Shown here: positions 24,413-33,035 of the stretch, piece by piece | How positions within the stretch are numbered: position 1 is the stretch's first letter | Layout: every line of letters begins with the position of its first letter | Assembly (NCBI GenBank): GCA_016218825.1 | Contig: JACRCV010000075.1 | Location: 1-64,000, forward strand | From: Deltaproteobacteria bacterium | GTDB lineage: Bacteria > Myxococcota > XYA12-FULL-58-9 | Length of the DNA: 64,000 nt | Direction: 5' to 3' | Notes under the pieces: generated by a model | Database searches by the model: none | The model's input: only the letters and a program-made list of their open reading frames with translations | Told to the model about the DNA's origin: nothing | Translations under genes and position numbers: made by a program

Positions 24413-26539
24413 GTGCAGATCCACGCAAGTGCGGCCTGCCATGGACCCAGTCGGCGTTGGAGCGCGTGCGTGATCCTGGCCGGTGTTCTGGGCTGCGGCG
24501 GTCCGGGGGTAGAGCCCGGTCCGAAGTCCGAGCCGACGCCGCAGGCGAGCGAGATCGATCCGGCGGCGCGGGCGGTGGCGGCGCTGATCGCCAAGCACGG
24601 CGAGGCGGCACGGGCGCGGATCGAGACCGGCGTCCGCCAGGTCGCGGCGTTGTGGCGACCCGAGGACGGCGATCTCGAAGCCTTCGCGGTCGACCAGTTC
24701 CTCGCCGACGAGCCGAGCCGGAAAGCGACCCTGGCGCGGCTCGAGCACGAGCTCGAGGCCACCTTCGGCCACCTGCACGAGATCCAACGCGAGCTGCGGT
24801 ATCCGACCGACGTCGACATCGGTCCGCTGTTGCCGGTGGACGGCTTGCTCGCGGCCTTCGATCCGGCGGCGCACCTCACCGAGGATCTGTTCGCCAACAA
24901 GATCGCCTTCGTCGCGCTGTTGAACTTCCCTCTCCGCGCGCTCGCCGACGAGCTCGCGCACGGCAAGGATCTCTCCCGCGACGAGTGGGCCGCGAGCCGG
25001 TTGACCGAGCTGTTCGCGCGCCGGGTGCCGGCGGCGGTCGCGGTCGCGGTCGCCAAGGCCGGGGCCGCGGCCGACCAATACATCGCCGACTACAACCTGT
25101 GGATGCACCACGTGCTGTCCGAGAAGGGCGAGCGCCTGTTTCCGAAAGGGATGCGGCTCATCAGCCACTGGAACCTGCGCGACGAGCTCAGGGCGCAGTA
25201 CGCCGAGAAGGGCGGCGCCGCCAAGCAGCGCCTCATCGCCGCGGTGATGGAGCGCATCGTCACCCAGACCATTCCGAAGGCGGTGATCAACAACCCGCGC
25301 CTCGACTGGGAGCCGTCCGGCAACCGCGTGACGCCGGCCCCCGCCGACACCGTGGAAGACAACGCCCCGAAGCTTCAGGCGGTCGCCGGCGCCGACCCCG
25401 AGCCCGACACCCGTTACGAGCACTGGCGGCAGCAGTTTCTGGCGGCCCGCCTCGCCGACCCGTTCTCGCCCTCGGTGCCGACCACCATCGCCCGCAGCTT
25501 CGAGCTCGAGCGCCGCATCCCGGAGGTCCAGGTCAAGGCGATGCTGGTCGAGATCCTCACGGCGCCGGCGGCCAAGGAGGTGGCGGCGCTCGTCGCCGCC
25601 GATCTGCGCGCCCATCAAGATCGGGGCCTCGAGCCCTTCGACCTGTGGTACGTGGGCTTTCGACCGCGCGCCGCCTTCAGCGAGTCCGAGCTCTCCCGCC
25701 GCACCAAGGAGAAGTACAAGACCGCGGCCGCCTTCGCCGCCGACATCCCGCGGATCTTGAGCGCGCTCGGGTTTGCGCGCGACCGCGCCGAGTTTGTGGC
25801 GTCGCACATCGTCGTCGATCCGTCGCGCGGCGCCGGGCACGCGCTCGAGGCGCGACGCAAGGGCGACCTGCCGCATCTGCGCACCCGGGTCGGCGCCGAC
25901 GGTATGGACTACAAGGGCTACAACATCGCGGTGCACGAGCTCGGTCACAACGTCGAGCAGGTGTTCTCGCTCTATCAGGTGGACCACACCCTGCTCGCCG
26001 GCGTGCCCAACAACGCGTTCACCGAGGCGATCGCGTTCCTGTTTCAGGAGCGCGATCTGGAGCTGCTCGGCTTGAAGGGCCAGGCCGCCGCCGCCCGGCG
26101 CATGCAGACCCTCGACACCTACTGGATGTGCTTCGAGATCGCCGGCGTCGCGCTGTTGGATCTCGCGGTCTGGCACTGGCTCTACGACCACCCGGAGGCG
26201 ACCGCGGCCGAGCTGCGGGCCGAGGTCGTGGCGACCGCCCGCGACATCTGGAACCAGTACTACGCGCCGGTCTTCGGGGTGAAGGACGTGCCGATCCTCG
26301 CGATCTACTCCCACCTCGTCGCCTACCCGCTCTACGTCGCCGACTACGCGCTCGGGCACCTCGTCGCGTTCCAGATCGGCGAGCACCTCGGAAAGGCGAA
26401 GAGCTTCGGCGCCGAGATCGAGCGCATGACCTCGCAGGGCGCGGTCACCCCCGACCTCTGGATGCAGGGCGCGACCGGCACCTCGGTCTCGGCGCGGGCG
26501 CTCATCGAGGCGACGCTCGCCGCGGCCAAGCGGCCGTAG
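24413..26539 (+). CDS. lipoprotein zinc metallopeptidase (HExxH gluzincin)
   Basis: A large metallopeptidase of about 708 residues. The zinc motif HELGH (508-512) and a downstream Glu in TEAIAF (538) give the gluzincin pattern, and YKGYNIAVHELGHNVEQV recalls M3-like peptidases, though no family is certain. The N-terminus contains a hydrophobic stretch ending in VLGC (Cys28 from this start), so it should be lipid-anchored. The start is uncertain: the frame is open back to 24191, but that part runs through the dispersed repeat. The GTG at 24413 gives a reasonable signal peptide and lies at the very end of the displaced repeat arm. It is monocistronic. Helical content is high, as in M3 enzymes. 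Confidence 0.75.
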   Translation: MQIHASAACHGPSRRWSACVILAGVLGCGGPGVEPGPKSEPTPQASEIDPAARAVAALIAKHGEAARARIETGVRQVAALWRPEDGDLEAFAVDQFLADEPSRKATLARLEHELEATFGHLHEIQRELRYPTDVDIGPLLPVDGLLAAFDPAAHLTEDLFANKIAFVALLNFPLRALADELAHGKDLSRDEWAASRLTELFARRVPAAVAVAVAKAGAAADQYIADYNLWMHHVLSEKGERLFPKGMRLISHWNLRDELRAQYAEKGGAAKQRLIAAVMERIVTQTIPKAVINNPRLDWEPSGNRVTPAPADTVEDNAPKLQAVAGADPEPDTRYEHWRQQFLAARLADPFSPSVPTTIARSFELERRIPEVQVKAMLVEILTAPAAKEVAALVAADLRAHQDRGLEPFDLWYVGFRPRAAFSESELSRRTKEKYKTAAAFAADIPRILSALGFARDRAEFVASHIVVDPSRGAGHALEARRKGDLPHLRTRVGADGMDYKGYNIAVHELGHNVEQVFSLYQVDHTLLAGVPNNAFTEAIAFLFQERDLELLGLKGQAAAARRMQTLDTYWMCFEIAGVALLDLAVWHWLYDHPEATAAELRAEVVATARDIWNQYYAPVFGVKDVPILAIYSHLVAYPLYVADYALGHLVAFQIGEHLGKAKSFGAEIERMTSQGAVTPDLWMQGATGTSVSARALIEATLAAAKRP

Positions 26540-26696
26540 GGCGGCGACTGTCCCGGGCTCGTCGCGTGCGCTGGATCGATTTCGCCGTGGGCCGATCGTT
26601 CCGCGCCCTTTCTTGCGTTCCTCGCGCTCGCGGCTTCGCCTCCGCGCTGCGGTACCGGCGGGCGCGACGGTGTGGTCGAGTCACGTCGACGAGGCG

Positions 26697-28670
26697 CTAG
26701 AACTTCGGCCAGGGCGGGGTGACGCCGGTGGGGTTCGCCAGCCACTGCCGCCAGATGTTGATCTCGGCGTTCATCGTGTTCCAGTCGCGCGCGCCGTTGT
26801 TGCGGCCGTACGGGAACTGCTGGAAGTCGAAGCCCTGGAACTTGGTCGCCACGTGCCGCGGGTAGGGCTCGTTGGTGATGGTGAGGGCGCTGCCGTCCGG
26901 GTGCTGCCATTGGCCGGGGGCGGTCTGGACGAAGCCCAGGTGGGTCATCATCGTCGCGGCTTCCTGTTGGGTGAACGCCCCCTGAAACACCGGCATCCGG
27001 GCGCAGGCGAAGCGGTGGGTGTTGGCCCAATCCCACCAGGTGCCGGGCGGGATCGCGGTGTATTGCTGGAACTGGCCGGGCGCCGGCGGCTGCGGCACGT
27101 CGCAAAAGACGCTGCCCTGGTGGCCGCGGGTGATCTGGCCCCCGGTCACCGCGAGCCAGCTGCCGTCGCCGTGGGTGAACAGCCCGGCCGTCGGACTGCC
27201 GAAGCCGAGGTTGCCGAGCGTTTGTTGCAGGTTCGGATCGGCGGGATCGACCTGGCCGGTCTTGGCGATGGCGAGCCAGCTGTGCGCGACGCTGCTCGCG
27301 ATCTGGGGCAGCGCCGCCAACGTCGGCGGCGTCTGGTAGCGATAGCCGCTCTGCCCGCAGTGGATCTGGTTGCCTTCGATCGCCACCCAGAGCTGTTGCG
27401 ACTGGAAGAATCCGGGCCGGGTCTCGGCGAAGCCGGCGGCCGCGAGGTGCGCCTTGGCGCCCGCGGGATCACTCGGCATGCTCCAGAGGGGCAGGGTCTG
27501 GTGCAGCGCGTTGATGTCCACCGGGGCGACCGGCAGGTTGGCAAACGACGGCGGGCTCGCGAAGCGCTGCGCGCCCTTGCCGAAGTGCACCGCGCCCGCC
27601 ACGGTCGCGACGAAGCTGCCGTCGGGGTGTTGATAGAAGCCGGGATGCACCGCGGTGAAACCGGCGCCGGTGAGGATCGCGGGATCGGCGGCGAGCGCGG
27701 CGGCGGCGAGCGTCGCGATGTTCGGTTGGGAGACGGCGAGGCTCAGGTCCTGGAACGTCGGCGCCACCGGGCCCATTCGCCCCGGCGCCACCGGCACGTT
27801 GGCGAAGGTGCTCTGGGCGCGACCGCGCTCGATGCGGCCTTGCGAGGTGTAGGCCAACCAGCTGCCGTCCGCGTGCTCGAAGTAGCCCGGCGCCTGCTCG
27901 GCGAAACCCAAGCCCAAGAACGTCCCGCGGTCGTTCGGCAGGTTCTGCGGCTGCAGGAACGGCAGGTTGGCGCAGGCCAGGAAGCCGTCCGCGAAGGCCG
28001 GCGCCACCCGCGGGTAGGTCGCCACGGCGTCGGCGGTGAACGCCGGTGGCGGCGGTGGTGGCGGCGGCGCCGCGGCCGCGGTGTTGTCGGCAGGCGCCGG
28101 CGTTGCTCCGTCCGCAGGCGATGGCGTGGCCGGCGCTGGGGTCGGCGGCACTTGCGGTGCCGCCGCTTGCTGGCCGTCGGTGGGATCCAGGCGCTGCAGC
28201 TGGAAGCCGCGCAGCACCTGGACGCCGTCGATGATCGCGACCCAGCTCTGGTCCGGGTGACCGAAGTACTGCACCGCGGGATCCAGCTGCACGAACCCCA
28301 GTCGCGTGAGCATCGTCTGGAGCTGGGGCAGCGTCGCGGGGCTGAGGTGGGTCACCGGCACCTGGGTGCTGGCGACGCCGCCGAAGGCACCAGGCGCCCC
28401 CACCGGCAGCGTCGTCAGATCCACCGGCTTGCCGCGGAAGACGTTGGTCTGGTAGCCGCGATCCAGCCGGCCGTTGGTCATCGCCACCCAGCTGCCGTCG
28501 GCCGGGTGCACGTACTGGTTGGGCGCGACCGCCTGGAACCCGAGCTGCGTCGCCGCCGCCTGGAGCCCGGCGGCGTCGTTCCCGCGAATGAACGGCAGGC
28601 GCGCCGCCGCCAACGCACCGTGTGGCGCCGCCGGCGCCACCGGGATCATCCCTGCCAGGTTGATCGTCAT
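26697..28670 (-). CDS. seven-unit DGSW-repeat protein
   Basis: A 657-residue protein of unknown function, without signal peptide. It contains seven units of about 45-80 residues with consensus LGFxxxxPGxYxHPDGSWVA-xxxGxIxRG. Units 1-2 form an N-terminal part (NQYVHPADGSWVAM; VQYFGHPDQSWVAI), then a Pro/Ala-rich linker with eight consecutive prolines, then units 3-7 (GYFEHADGSWLAY, GFYQHPDGSFVAT, FFQSQQLWVAI, GLFTHGDGSWLAV, GQWQHPDGSALTI). It is colinear, unit by unit, with the product at 57695-59557, and both share HGALAAARLPFI near the start and an LPY/FPY motif near the end. It is last of three minus-strand genes, just behind a copy of the structured repeat. I do not recognise the repeat; it is not the WG repeat. 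Binding or scaffold role inferred. Confidence 0.75.
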   Translation of the reverse strand: MTINLAGMIPVAPAAPHGALAAARLPFIRGNDAAGLQAAATQLGFQAVAPNQYVHPADGSWVAMTNGRLDRGYQTNVFRGKPVDLTTLPVGAPGAFGGVASTQVPVTHLSPATLPQLQTMLTRLGFVQLDPAVQYFGHPDQSWVAIIDGVQVLRGFQLQRLDPTDGQQAAAPQVPPTPAPATPSPADGATPAPADNTAAAAPPPPPPPPAFTADAVATYPRVAPAFADGFLACANLPFLQPQNLPNDRGTFLGLGFAEQAPGYFEHADGSWLAYTSQGRIERGRAQSTFANVPVAPGRMGPVAPTFQDLSLAVSQPNIATLAAAALAADPAILTGAGFTAVHPGFYQHPDGSFVATVAGAVHFGKGAQRFASPPSFANLPVAPVDINALHQTLPLWSMPSDPAGAKAHLAAAGFAETRPGFFQSQQLWVAIEGNQIHCGQSGYRYQTPPTLAALPQIASSVAHSWLAIAKTGQVDPADPNLQQTLGNLGFGSPTAGLFTHGDGSWLAVTGGQITRGHQGSVFCDVPQPPAPGQFQQYTAIPPGTWWDWANTHRFACARMPVFQGAFTQQEAATMMTHLGFVQTAPGQWQHPDGSALTITNEPYPRHVATKFQGFDFQQFPYGRNNGARDWNTMNAEINIWRQWLANPTGVTPPWPKF

Positions 28671-28722
28671 CGGCTGCCGCCTCGCTTCACGACGCCTCCG
28701 GCGCCAACCAGGCGCGATCCCT

Positions 28723-28827
28723 GGACCGCTTTCGTCTTCATCTGATTCCCGCGCGGACGAGGCGTCCGCGCTCCCCACCCCCACCCCTGAATCCCCGCCC
28801 CCGGGTGGGGCGGGGACGAAGATCGCT
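28723..28827 (-). repeat. structured intergenic repeat, copy D (complete)
   Basis: A full copy on the minus strand. Perfect 9-bp hairpin with arms 28751-28759 and 28763-28771 and a 3-nt loop; flanked by GATTCCC on one side and by C-runs (G-runs on the minus strand, spaced by 5, 1 and 1 nt) on the other, ending in the CCCCCGGGTGGGGCG block. It lies between the 298-residue gene and the DGSW-repeat gene, filling most of their 173-bp gap, so it would be transcribed as RNA if the three genes form an operon. Confidence 0.8.
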
Positions 28828-28843
28828 TTATCGCGACACCGGT

Positions 28844-29740
28844 CTAGCCGTGGTGCTTCTTCAGCGCCGCCTCGAAGTTCGGCAGCACCTGGCGATAGCG
28901 GCTGTCGCTGGAGAGCGCCGCGATGCCGCGGTGCTTCACGGTGTCGTAGGCGCGGCCGCGCGAGTTGTCGGCGAGCTTGATGATGAGCAGCGCCGACGCG
29001 TAGGCCTCGCGGGTCTCGGCGTTGTCCATGCCGCCGCCGGCCTTCATGTCTGCGAGGGTCTTCTGGTAGGCGTTCTTGTCGACGATCGCCGCGAACGCGC
29101 CGCGCTTGTCGGGGAACGACGGCGGCGCCTGGCGCTCGGCCTCGGTCGCGAGCTTGGCCATGTAGGCCTTGGCCTTGGTGGCGTCGAAGGCGTTCTCGAC
29201 GTAGAGGCCGCCGCTGCCGCCGACGCGGCCGGAGAGGGCCGCGACCTTGGCGGTCAGGGACGGCGACATCACGCCGGCGCCGCCCAGCGCTTGCTTGTAG
29301 CAGTCGCCGCCCAGGCCGTCGTCGCCGAGGTCGAGGATGAAGCTCGCGATCTCGACCGCCTTGCGCCACTCGGCGTTGAGCGGCTTGATCTTGCCGTCCT
29401 TGACCAGCACCTGGTGCCAGAGGCTCGAGTCGACGTTGATGCTGACGGCGCGGTCGAAGTACGACGGCGCCATCGTGTTCCACTCCAGCATCCAGCGGAA
29501 GATCTTGCCGGTCGACGCGGTGTCCGCCCAGACCTCGAGCGCGCCGGCGTCCTTGAGCGCCCAAGCCTTCGGCAGCGAATCACCGCCCACCGGGAAGTCG
29601 CGGCTGAGATCGACCTTCTTGCCGTACTCGTCGATCGCGAACGGGGCCAGGCCCTTGATGGTCGACGCCGCGGAAGCGTCGCCGGCGGGTTGGAGGTTCT
29701 TCGCGCCTACCGCCGGGGTCCTGATGGCATCAATCGTCAT
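28844..29740 (-). CDS. hypothetical protein between two DGSW-repeat genes
   Basis: A 298-residue protein with no signal peptide or membrane segment and no family I recognise. The first 35 residues are Ala/Gly/Pro-rich and look flexible; the rest is a compact, largely helical globular domain with conserved-looking aromatic and charged patches (GKIFRWMLEWNTMAPSYFD, DSSLWHQVLV, FILDLGDDGLGGDCY) and a basic C-terminal helix (FEAALKKHHG). The ATG has an AAAGGAA ribosome site. It sits 57 nt after one DGSW-repeat gene and upstream of another, on the same strand. Position suggests a cargo or effector handled with the repeat proteins, by analogy with the 40-59 kb locus; this is inference only. Confidence 0.65.
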   Translation of the reverse strand: MTIDAIRTPAVGAKNLQPAGDASAASTIKGLAPFAIDEYGKKVDLSRDFPVGGDSLPKAWALKDAGALEVWADTASTGKIFRWMLEWNTMAPSYFDRAVSINVDSSLWHQVLVKDGKIKPLNAEWRKAVEIASFILDLGDDGLGGDCYKQALGGAGVMSPSLTAKVAALSGRVGGSGGLYVENAFDATKAKAYMAKLATEAERQAPPSFPDKRGAFAAIVDKNAYQKTLADMKAGGGMDNAETREAYASALLIIKLADNSRGRAYDTVKHRGIAALSSDSRYRQVLPNFEAALKKHHG

Positions 29741-29797
29741 GATCGTATTCCTTTGGTGTAGTGGTTGTGCTGCTCTTGGTCTTGCGATTCGCGCCGC

Positions 29798-30346
29798 TCA
29801 GGTCCAGCCGCTGCCGTTCCGGTAGGGGAGCTCTTGGAGGCTGTAGCCCTTCCAGCCGACGCTGACGCGGCCGCCGCCGATCGACACCCAGCTGCCGTCG
29901 CCGTGGATCCACATCCCGCCGTTTTGCACGAAGCCGTGGCCGGCGCAGACGGTCGCGGCGTTGGACGCGTTGACGATGCCGATCTGGGCGACGGCGTAGG
30001 CGCGCATCGACGCCGGCAGCCCGGGCCGCGAGCTGTCGTGGGTCGGAGGGGCCTGCCCCGGGGTGCTGTTCATCTGCGGCTGGGCGGGTTGCTGTTGAAA
30101 CGACTGCGGCGACGGGACCCCGGAGAACGCCACGGTGCCGACGCCGCGCTCGATGCGATTGTTGATGATCCCGACCCAGCTGCCGTCGGGGTGCTGATAG
30201 ATGTTGTTGCCGATGCTCGCGAAGCCGTTCTGCGCGGCGATGGTGGCGAGGGCGGCGGGGTTGCCGCGCGGGATGAACGGCAACCTGGCGACCGCCAAAC
30301 CGGCGTCGGTCGGCACCCAGGCTCGATGGCTGCTGATCGTTATCAT
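29798..30346 (-). CDS. two-unit DGSW-repeat protein
   Basis: A minimal member of the DGSW-repeat family, 182 residues, no signal peptide. Unit 1 (GLAVARLPFIP, NNIYQHPDGSWVGIINNRIE) matches the first unit of the seven-unit proteins, and unit 2 (GGMWIHGDGSWVSIGGGRV with GWKGYSLQELPYRNG) matches their last unit including the C-terminal LPY motif. A Gln/Pro-rich linker joins them. It therefore looks like the family's two terminal units with the middle removed. It is the first gene of a three-gene minus-strand set with the 298-residue protein and the seven-unit paralogue. GGAG lies 6-7 nt before the ATG. Confidence 0.75.
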   Translation of the reverse strand: MITISSHRAWVPTDAGLAVARLPFIPRGNPAALATIAAQNGFASIGNNIYQHPDGSWVGIINNRIERGVGTVAFSGVPSPQSFQQQPAQPQMNSTPGQAPPTHDSSRPGLPASMRAYAVAQIGIVNASNAATVCAGHGFVQNGGMWIHGDGSWVSIGGGRVSVGWKGYSLQELPYRNGSGWT

Positions 30347-30491
30347 AGTGACTCCAGCTCCACGTTGGCCCCCTAGTTATGCCTGAACCATTTGCACGCG
30401 ACAAGCTGAGAATGACCGAGCACCGCGAGGCCGCCGAACGTGGCGACGTCGGCGCCACCGTGAAGCCGGCGATGTCGTTGAGCAGCGAGCG

Positions 30492-31430
30492 TTATGACGG
30501 CGGGCAGTTGCCGCTCGGGATGCGGCAGCTCATGCCCACCGCGCCCCGTCCGAGGCCGACCATGTAGCCGCCCCAGCCGAGCGAGCCCTGGCGCAGGCTC
30601 AGCGCCACGAGGTGGGTTTCGATGAACAGCGGGTTCGAGTTGCTCGGCTCGGGAAGGAGCGCGAGGGCGGGTGCAGGGATCTCCTTGAGGCCGGTCGGAG
30701 CCGGCTCGAGGCACAGGACCTGAGCGCCTGCGGAGCCGTCCTGGAGTTGGGCAATCAGCTCGATCATCACCATCGCCGCGTCGACGGGCTCCCACGCTGC
30801 GGTGACGGCGCGTGGGTCGATCTGATTCAACGCGAACGTCGACGCGGGGACGGCGGGTGGTGGCGGCCCGACGTCGGTCTCGTGGAAGGCGCCGACGTCG
30901 TCGCCGCCGGAGATTCTGAACGAAGCGGCGGTGTGGTTGTCGATCCACGTCGTGCCCGGCGGCGCGACCTCCAGCACGACCGATGGGATGTTGCAGACGT
31001 AGGGCAAGGTCGAGCCGGCCTCGGCCCGGTTGCACACCACGGGATCGGGCATCGGCGTCTGCGGCCCCGGCGTCGGCCCCGCGGTCATGTCCATGAAGTC
31101 GAGGGCGTGGAGGCCGGCGATGCTGATCGTACCGGCATCGGCGTTGACGACGTTCGGCGGGCGACCGGCGCCGAACGTAAAGCCCATGCAGAAGGGCGGC
31201 GACTGGTTGCTGATGTAGTCGGGCTCGAGCTGCGGTCCGGCGACAAACGGCCGCACCAGGCCCAGGTTTGCCGCCGGCTGGCCGGGCTGGAGGACCCCCT
31301 GGACCTGCGCAGCGATGACCACCGTGAGGTAGGCGCCGTACTCGGGGGGCGACACCGCCGCCTCCATGCAGGCTGCGCCGCCGAGGAGCAGGACCAATGC
31401 GACGATCTCTTTCGGGTTCTTGGTGTTCAT
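30492..31430 (-). CDS. hypothetical lipoprotein
   Basis: A 312-residue exported protein. The hydrophobic start ends in GGAAC (Cys21), a passable lipobox. The mature part is Pro/Gly-rich and predicted beta, with several cysteines (FCMGF, VVCNRAE, YVCNIPS, VLCLEPA, MSCRIP) that may pair in the periplasm. No family recognised. It follows a DUF3373 porin and a heme-motif kinase on the same strand (71 nt gap), so it may be the third member of that operon. Three 12-bp direct repeats span the start codon and encode NTK-containing units; only the last carries ATG, and there is no good Shine-Dalgarno. Confidence 0.65.
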   Translation of the reverse strand: MNTKNPKEIVALVLLLGGAACMEAAVSPPEYGAYLTVVIAAQVQGVLQPGQPAANLGLVRPFVAGPQLEPDYISNQSPPFCMGFTFGAGRPPNVVNADAGTISIAGLHALDFMDMTAGPTPGPQTPMPDPVVCNRAEAGSTLPYVCNIPSVVLEVAPPGTTWIDNHTAASFRISGGDDVGAFHETDVGPPPPAVPASTFALNQIDPRAVTAAWEPVDAAMVMIELIAQLQDGSAGAQVLCLEPAPTGLKEIPAPALALLPEPSNSNPLFIETHLVALSLRQGSLGWGGYMVGLGRGAVGMSCRIPSGNCPPS

Positions 31431-31454
31431 CTTGGTGTTCGTCTTGGTGTTTAT
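31419..31454. repeat. three tandem 12-bp repeats across a start codon
   Basis: Units at 31419-31430, 31431-31442 and 31443-31454 (CTTGGTGTTCAT, CTTGGTGTTCGT, CTTGGTGTTTAT). On the minus strand they read as ATA-, ACG- and ATG-AACACCAAG, so the lipoprotein start codon lies in the last one. Slippage would add or remove in-frame NTK tripeptide units or alternative starts. Confidence 0.8.
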
Positions 31455-31501
31455 GGGCTCGGGCTCCGAAGGTCGAGGGCGTCGTCTGCGAAGGCTCCCG
31501 G

Positions 31502-33013
31502 CTACAGCGTCGCGTTCAGCGTGACGTTGATGTTTTGCACTCGCTGCCGCGCTCGCGGCGCCGTCGAGCCGAAGACCGCGGGGTTGGGTCCGAAGAAGCC
31601 ACCGGAGTAGTCGGCGTCGATGAACAGGTGGCCGGCGCGCACGAAGAGGTGATCACTCATCGGCAGGATGAGGTAGGTCTCGTAGGCGCTGCCGCGGGTC
31701 GCGAGCTTGTTGAGCAGCTGGTCGCTCGGGGTGTTGAAGCTGATCAGGTAGCGCGACCCGTGGTTGTATTCGAAACCGAGCCTGGGGTTGTTCAGCGCTT
31801 CGATCGGGAAGGTGAAGCGGAAGCCGGCATAGAGCAGCGTGGTCTTGCCGTCGTCACCCGTGCTCGCCAAGAACAGGAACGGAAAGGCCTGCCGGCCGGC
31901 GGCCGGGTTCGACGGATCGGCAGGGACCATGTACTCGATGCCCTTGCCGTTGGGGTGCAAGATGCCGTACGCCCCGGCGACGAAGAGATCGAGGCCGATG
32001 CCGCCCGCGTCATAGACCTCGAACAGACCGCTGAGGTTCTCGTAGCCGCCCATCGAGTCCGGCATCTTGCTCGGAAACAAGAGCGAGCCGTTGAGCGGGG
32101 CCGGCGCCCGGGTGTAGTCGCTCTCGGGGCTGTAGCCCGGATCGGGGATCGGGACGAAGAAGGGGCGGAAGCGGGGCACCCGGTAGTAGCCGACCTGGAG
32201 GAAGTTCTTGCCGAGCCCCGGGATCTTGAAGTCCAGGTTGCCGCCGAAGATGCGGAGGTTGTCGGTGCCGCTGGTGAGGAACGGCAGGCCGCCGAAGACG
32301 TCCTGGTCGTTGTCGTTGAACCACGAGGCGTAGAACAGGCGGGCGTAAGTGCCCGGCAGCAGCTTGTCCAGCGTGAAGGTGAGGTTGGCGGTCTCGTACT
32401 CACCGTCGACCATGTGCACGCCCCACGTGGCCCGACGTACCGCGGAGCTCTCCTTGAGCTCGGCGGGGTTGCCCTCCACGTAGGCAATCCGGCCGGCCGA
32501 GAACGCCAGCCATTCCGTGATGAACCAGTCGATCCACGCCTGATCGAAACGTGCGGTCGAGTCTCGCGGCACACGGGTCGAGGCGCTGTCCTGGATGAAG
32601 GGCGGCGCGTCGCCGTCGCCGAAGTGCTTGTAGAGCGTCAGCCGCGCCGTCACCCGCACCGCCGTGACCGGCTCGGCGTTCATGCTCACGCGCAGGCGAT
32701 GCGACCAGACCTCGCCGACCTTCTCCTCGATGCGCCGTCCCACCGCGGGGTTGTCGGGCGACGGATCGTAGGGATCCGCCGTCGGGCCGTCGTAGACATA
32801 GCCGTTCAAGATCGTCCGATACTCGCCGCCGAGGTTGATCCGATCGAGCACGGTCTTCTTCTCGACCTGGTCGAGGCGCTCCTCGGTCTCGACCAACCGG
32901 CTCTCGGTCGAATCCCCCGCGGCCGGCGGGTTTGCCACCTCGGCGCGAGCCGGGCTCGCGGCGAAGCCGAGAGCGACGACGCCCATGACACCGACGATGA
33001 CCTGCTGGTGCAT
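31502..33013 (-). CDS. DUF3373-type outer membrane porin
   Basis: A 503-residue outer membrane protein. The signal peptide ends in SPARA, followed by a short coiled-coil stretch (STESRLVETEERLDQVEKK) and a long series of amphipathic strands. RINLGGEYRTILN, SHRLRVSMNAEPV, GRIAYVEGNPAELKESSAVR and NHGSRYLISF fit the DUF3373 barrel family, and the C-terminus is strand-like. ATG at 33013 is chosen over one 18 nt upstream because GAGGGA lies about 6 nt before it. It begins only 22 nt after the stop of the heme-motif kinase, so the kinase and porin are almost certainly cotranscribed. The substrate is unknown. Confidence 0.8.
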   Translation of the reverse strand: MHQQVIVGVMGVVALGFAASPARAEVANPPAAGDSTESRLVETEERLDQVEKKTVLDRINLGGEYRTILNGYVYDGPTADPYDPSPDNPAVGRRIEEKVGEVWSHRLRVSMNAEPVTAVRVTARLTLYKHFGDGDAPPFIQDSASTRVPRDSTARFDQAWIDWFITEWLAFSAGRIAYVEGNPAELKESSAVRRATWGVHMVDGEYETANLTFTLDKLLPGTYARLFYASWFNDNDQDVFGGLPFLTSGTDNLRIFGGNLDFKIPGLGKNFLQVGYYRVPRFRPFFVPIPDPGYSPESDYTRAPAPLNGSLLFPSKMPDSMGGYENLSGLFEVYDAGGIGLDLFVAGAYGILHPNGKGIEYMVPADPSNPAAGRQAFPFLFLASTGDDGKTTLLYAGFRFTFPIEALNNPRLGFEYNHGSRYLISFNTPSDQLLNKLATRGSAYETYLILPMSDHLFVRAGHLFIDADYSGGFFGPNPAVFGSTAPRARQRVQNINVTLNATL

Positions 33014-33035
33014 GAAGATCCCTCGCTGCAAGTGA

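Noticed and set aside
26697-29564. Single 955-residue reading frame on the minus strand
   Set aside because: Its first part is the arginine-rich shadow of the 298-residue gene and of the structured repeat; the real gene begins at the ATG at 28670, matching the start of its paralogue.
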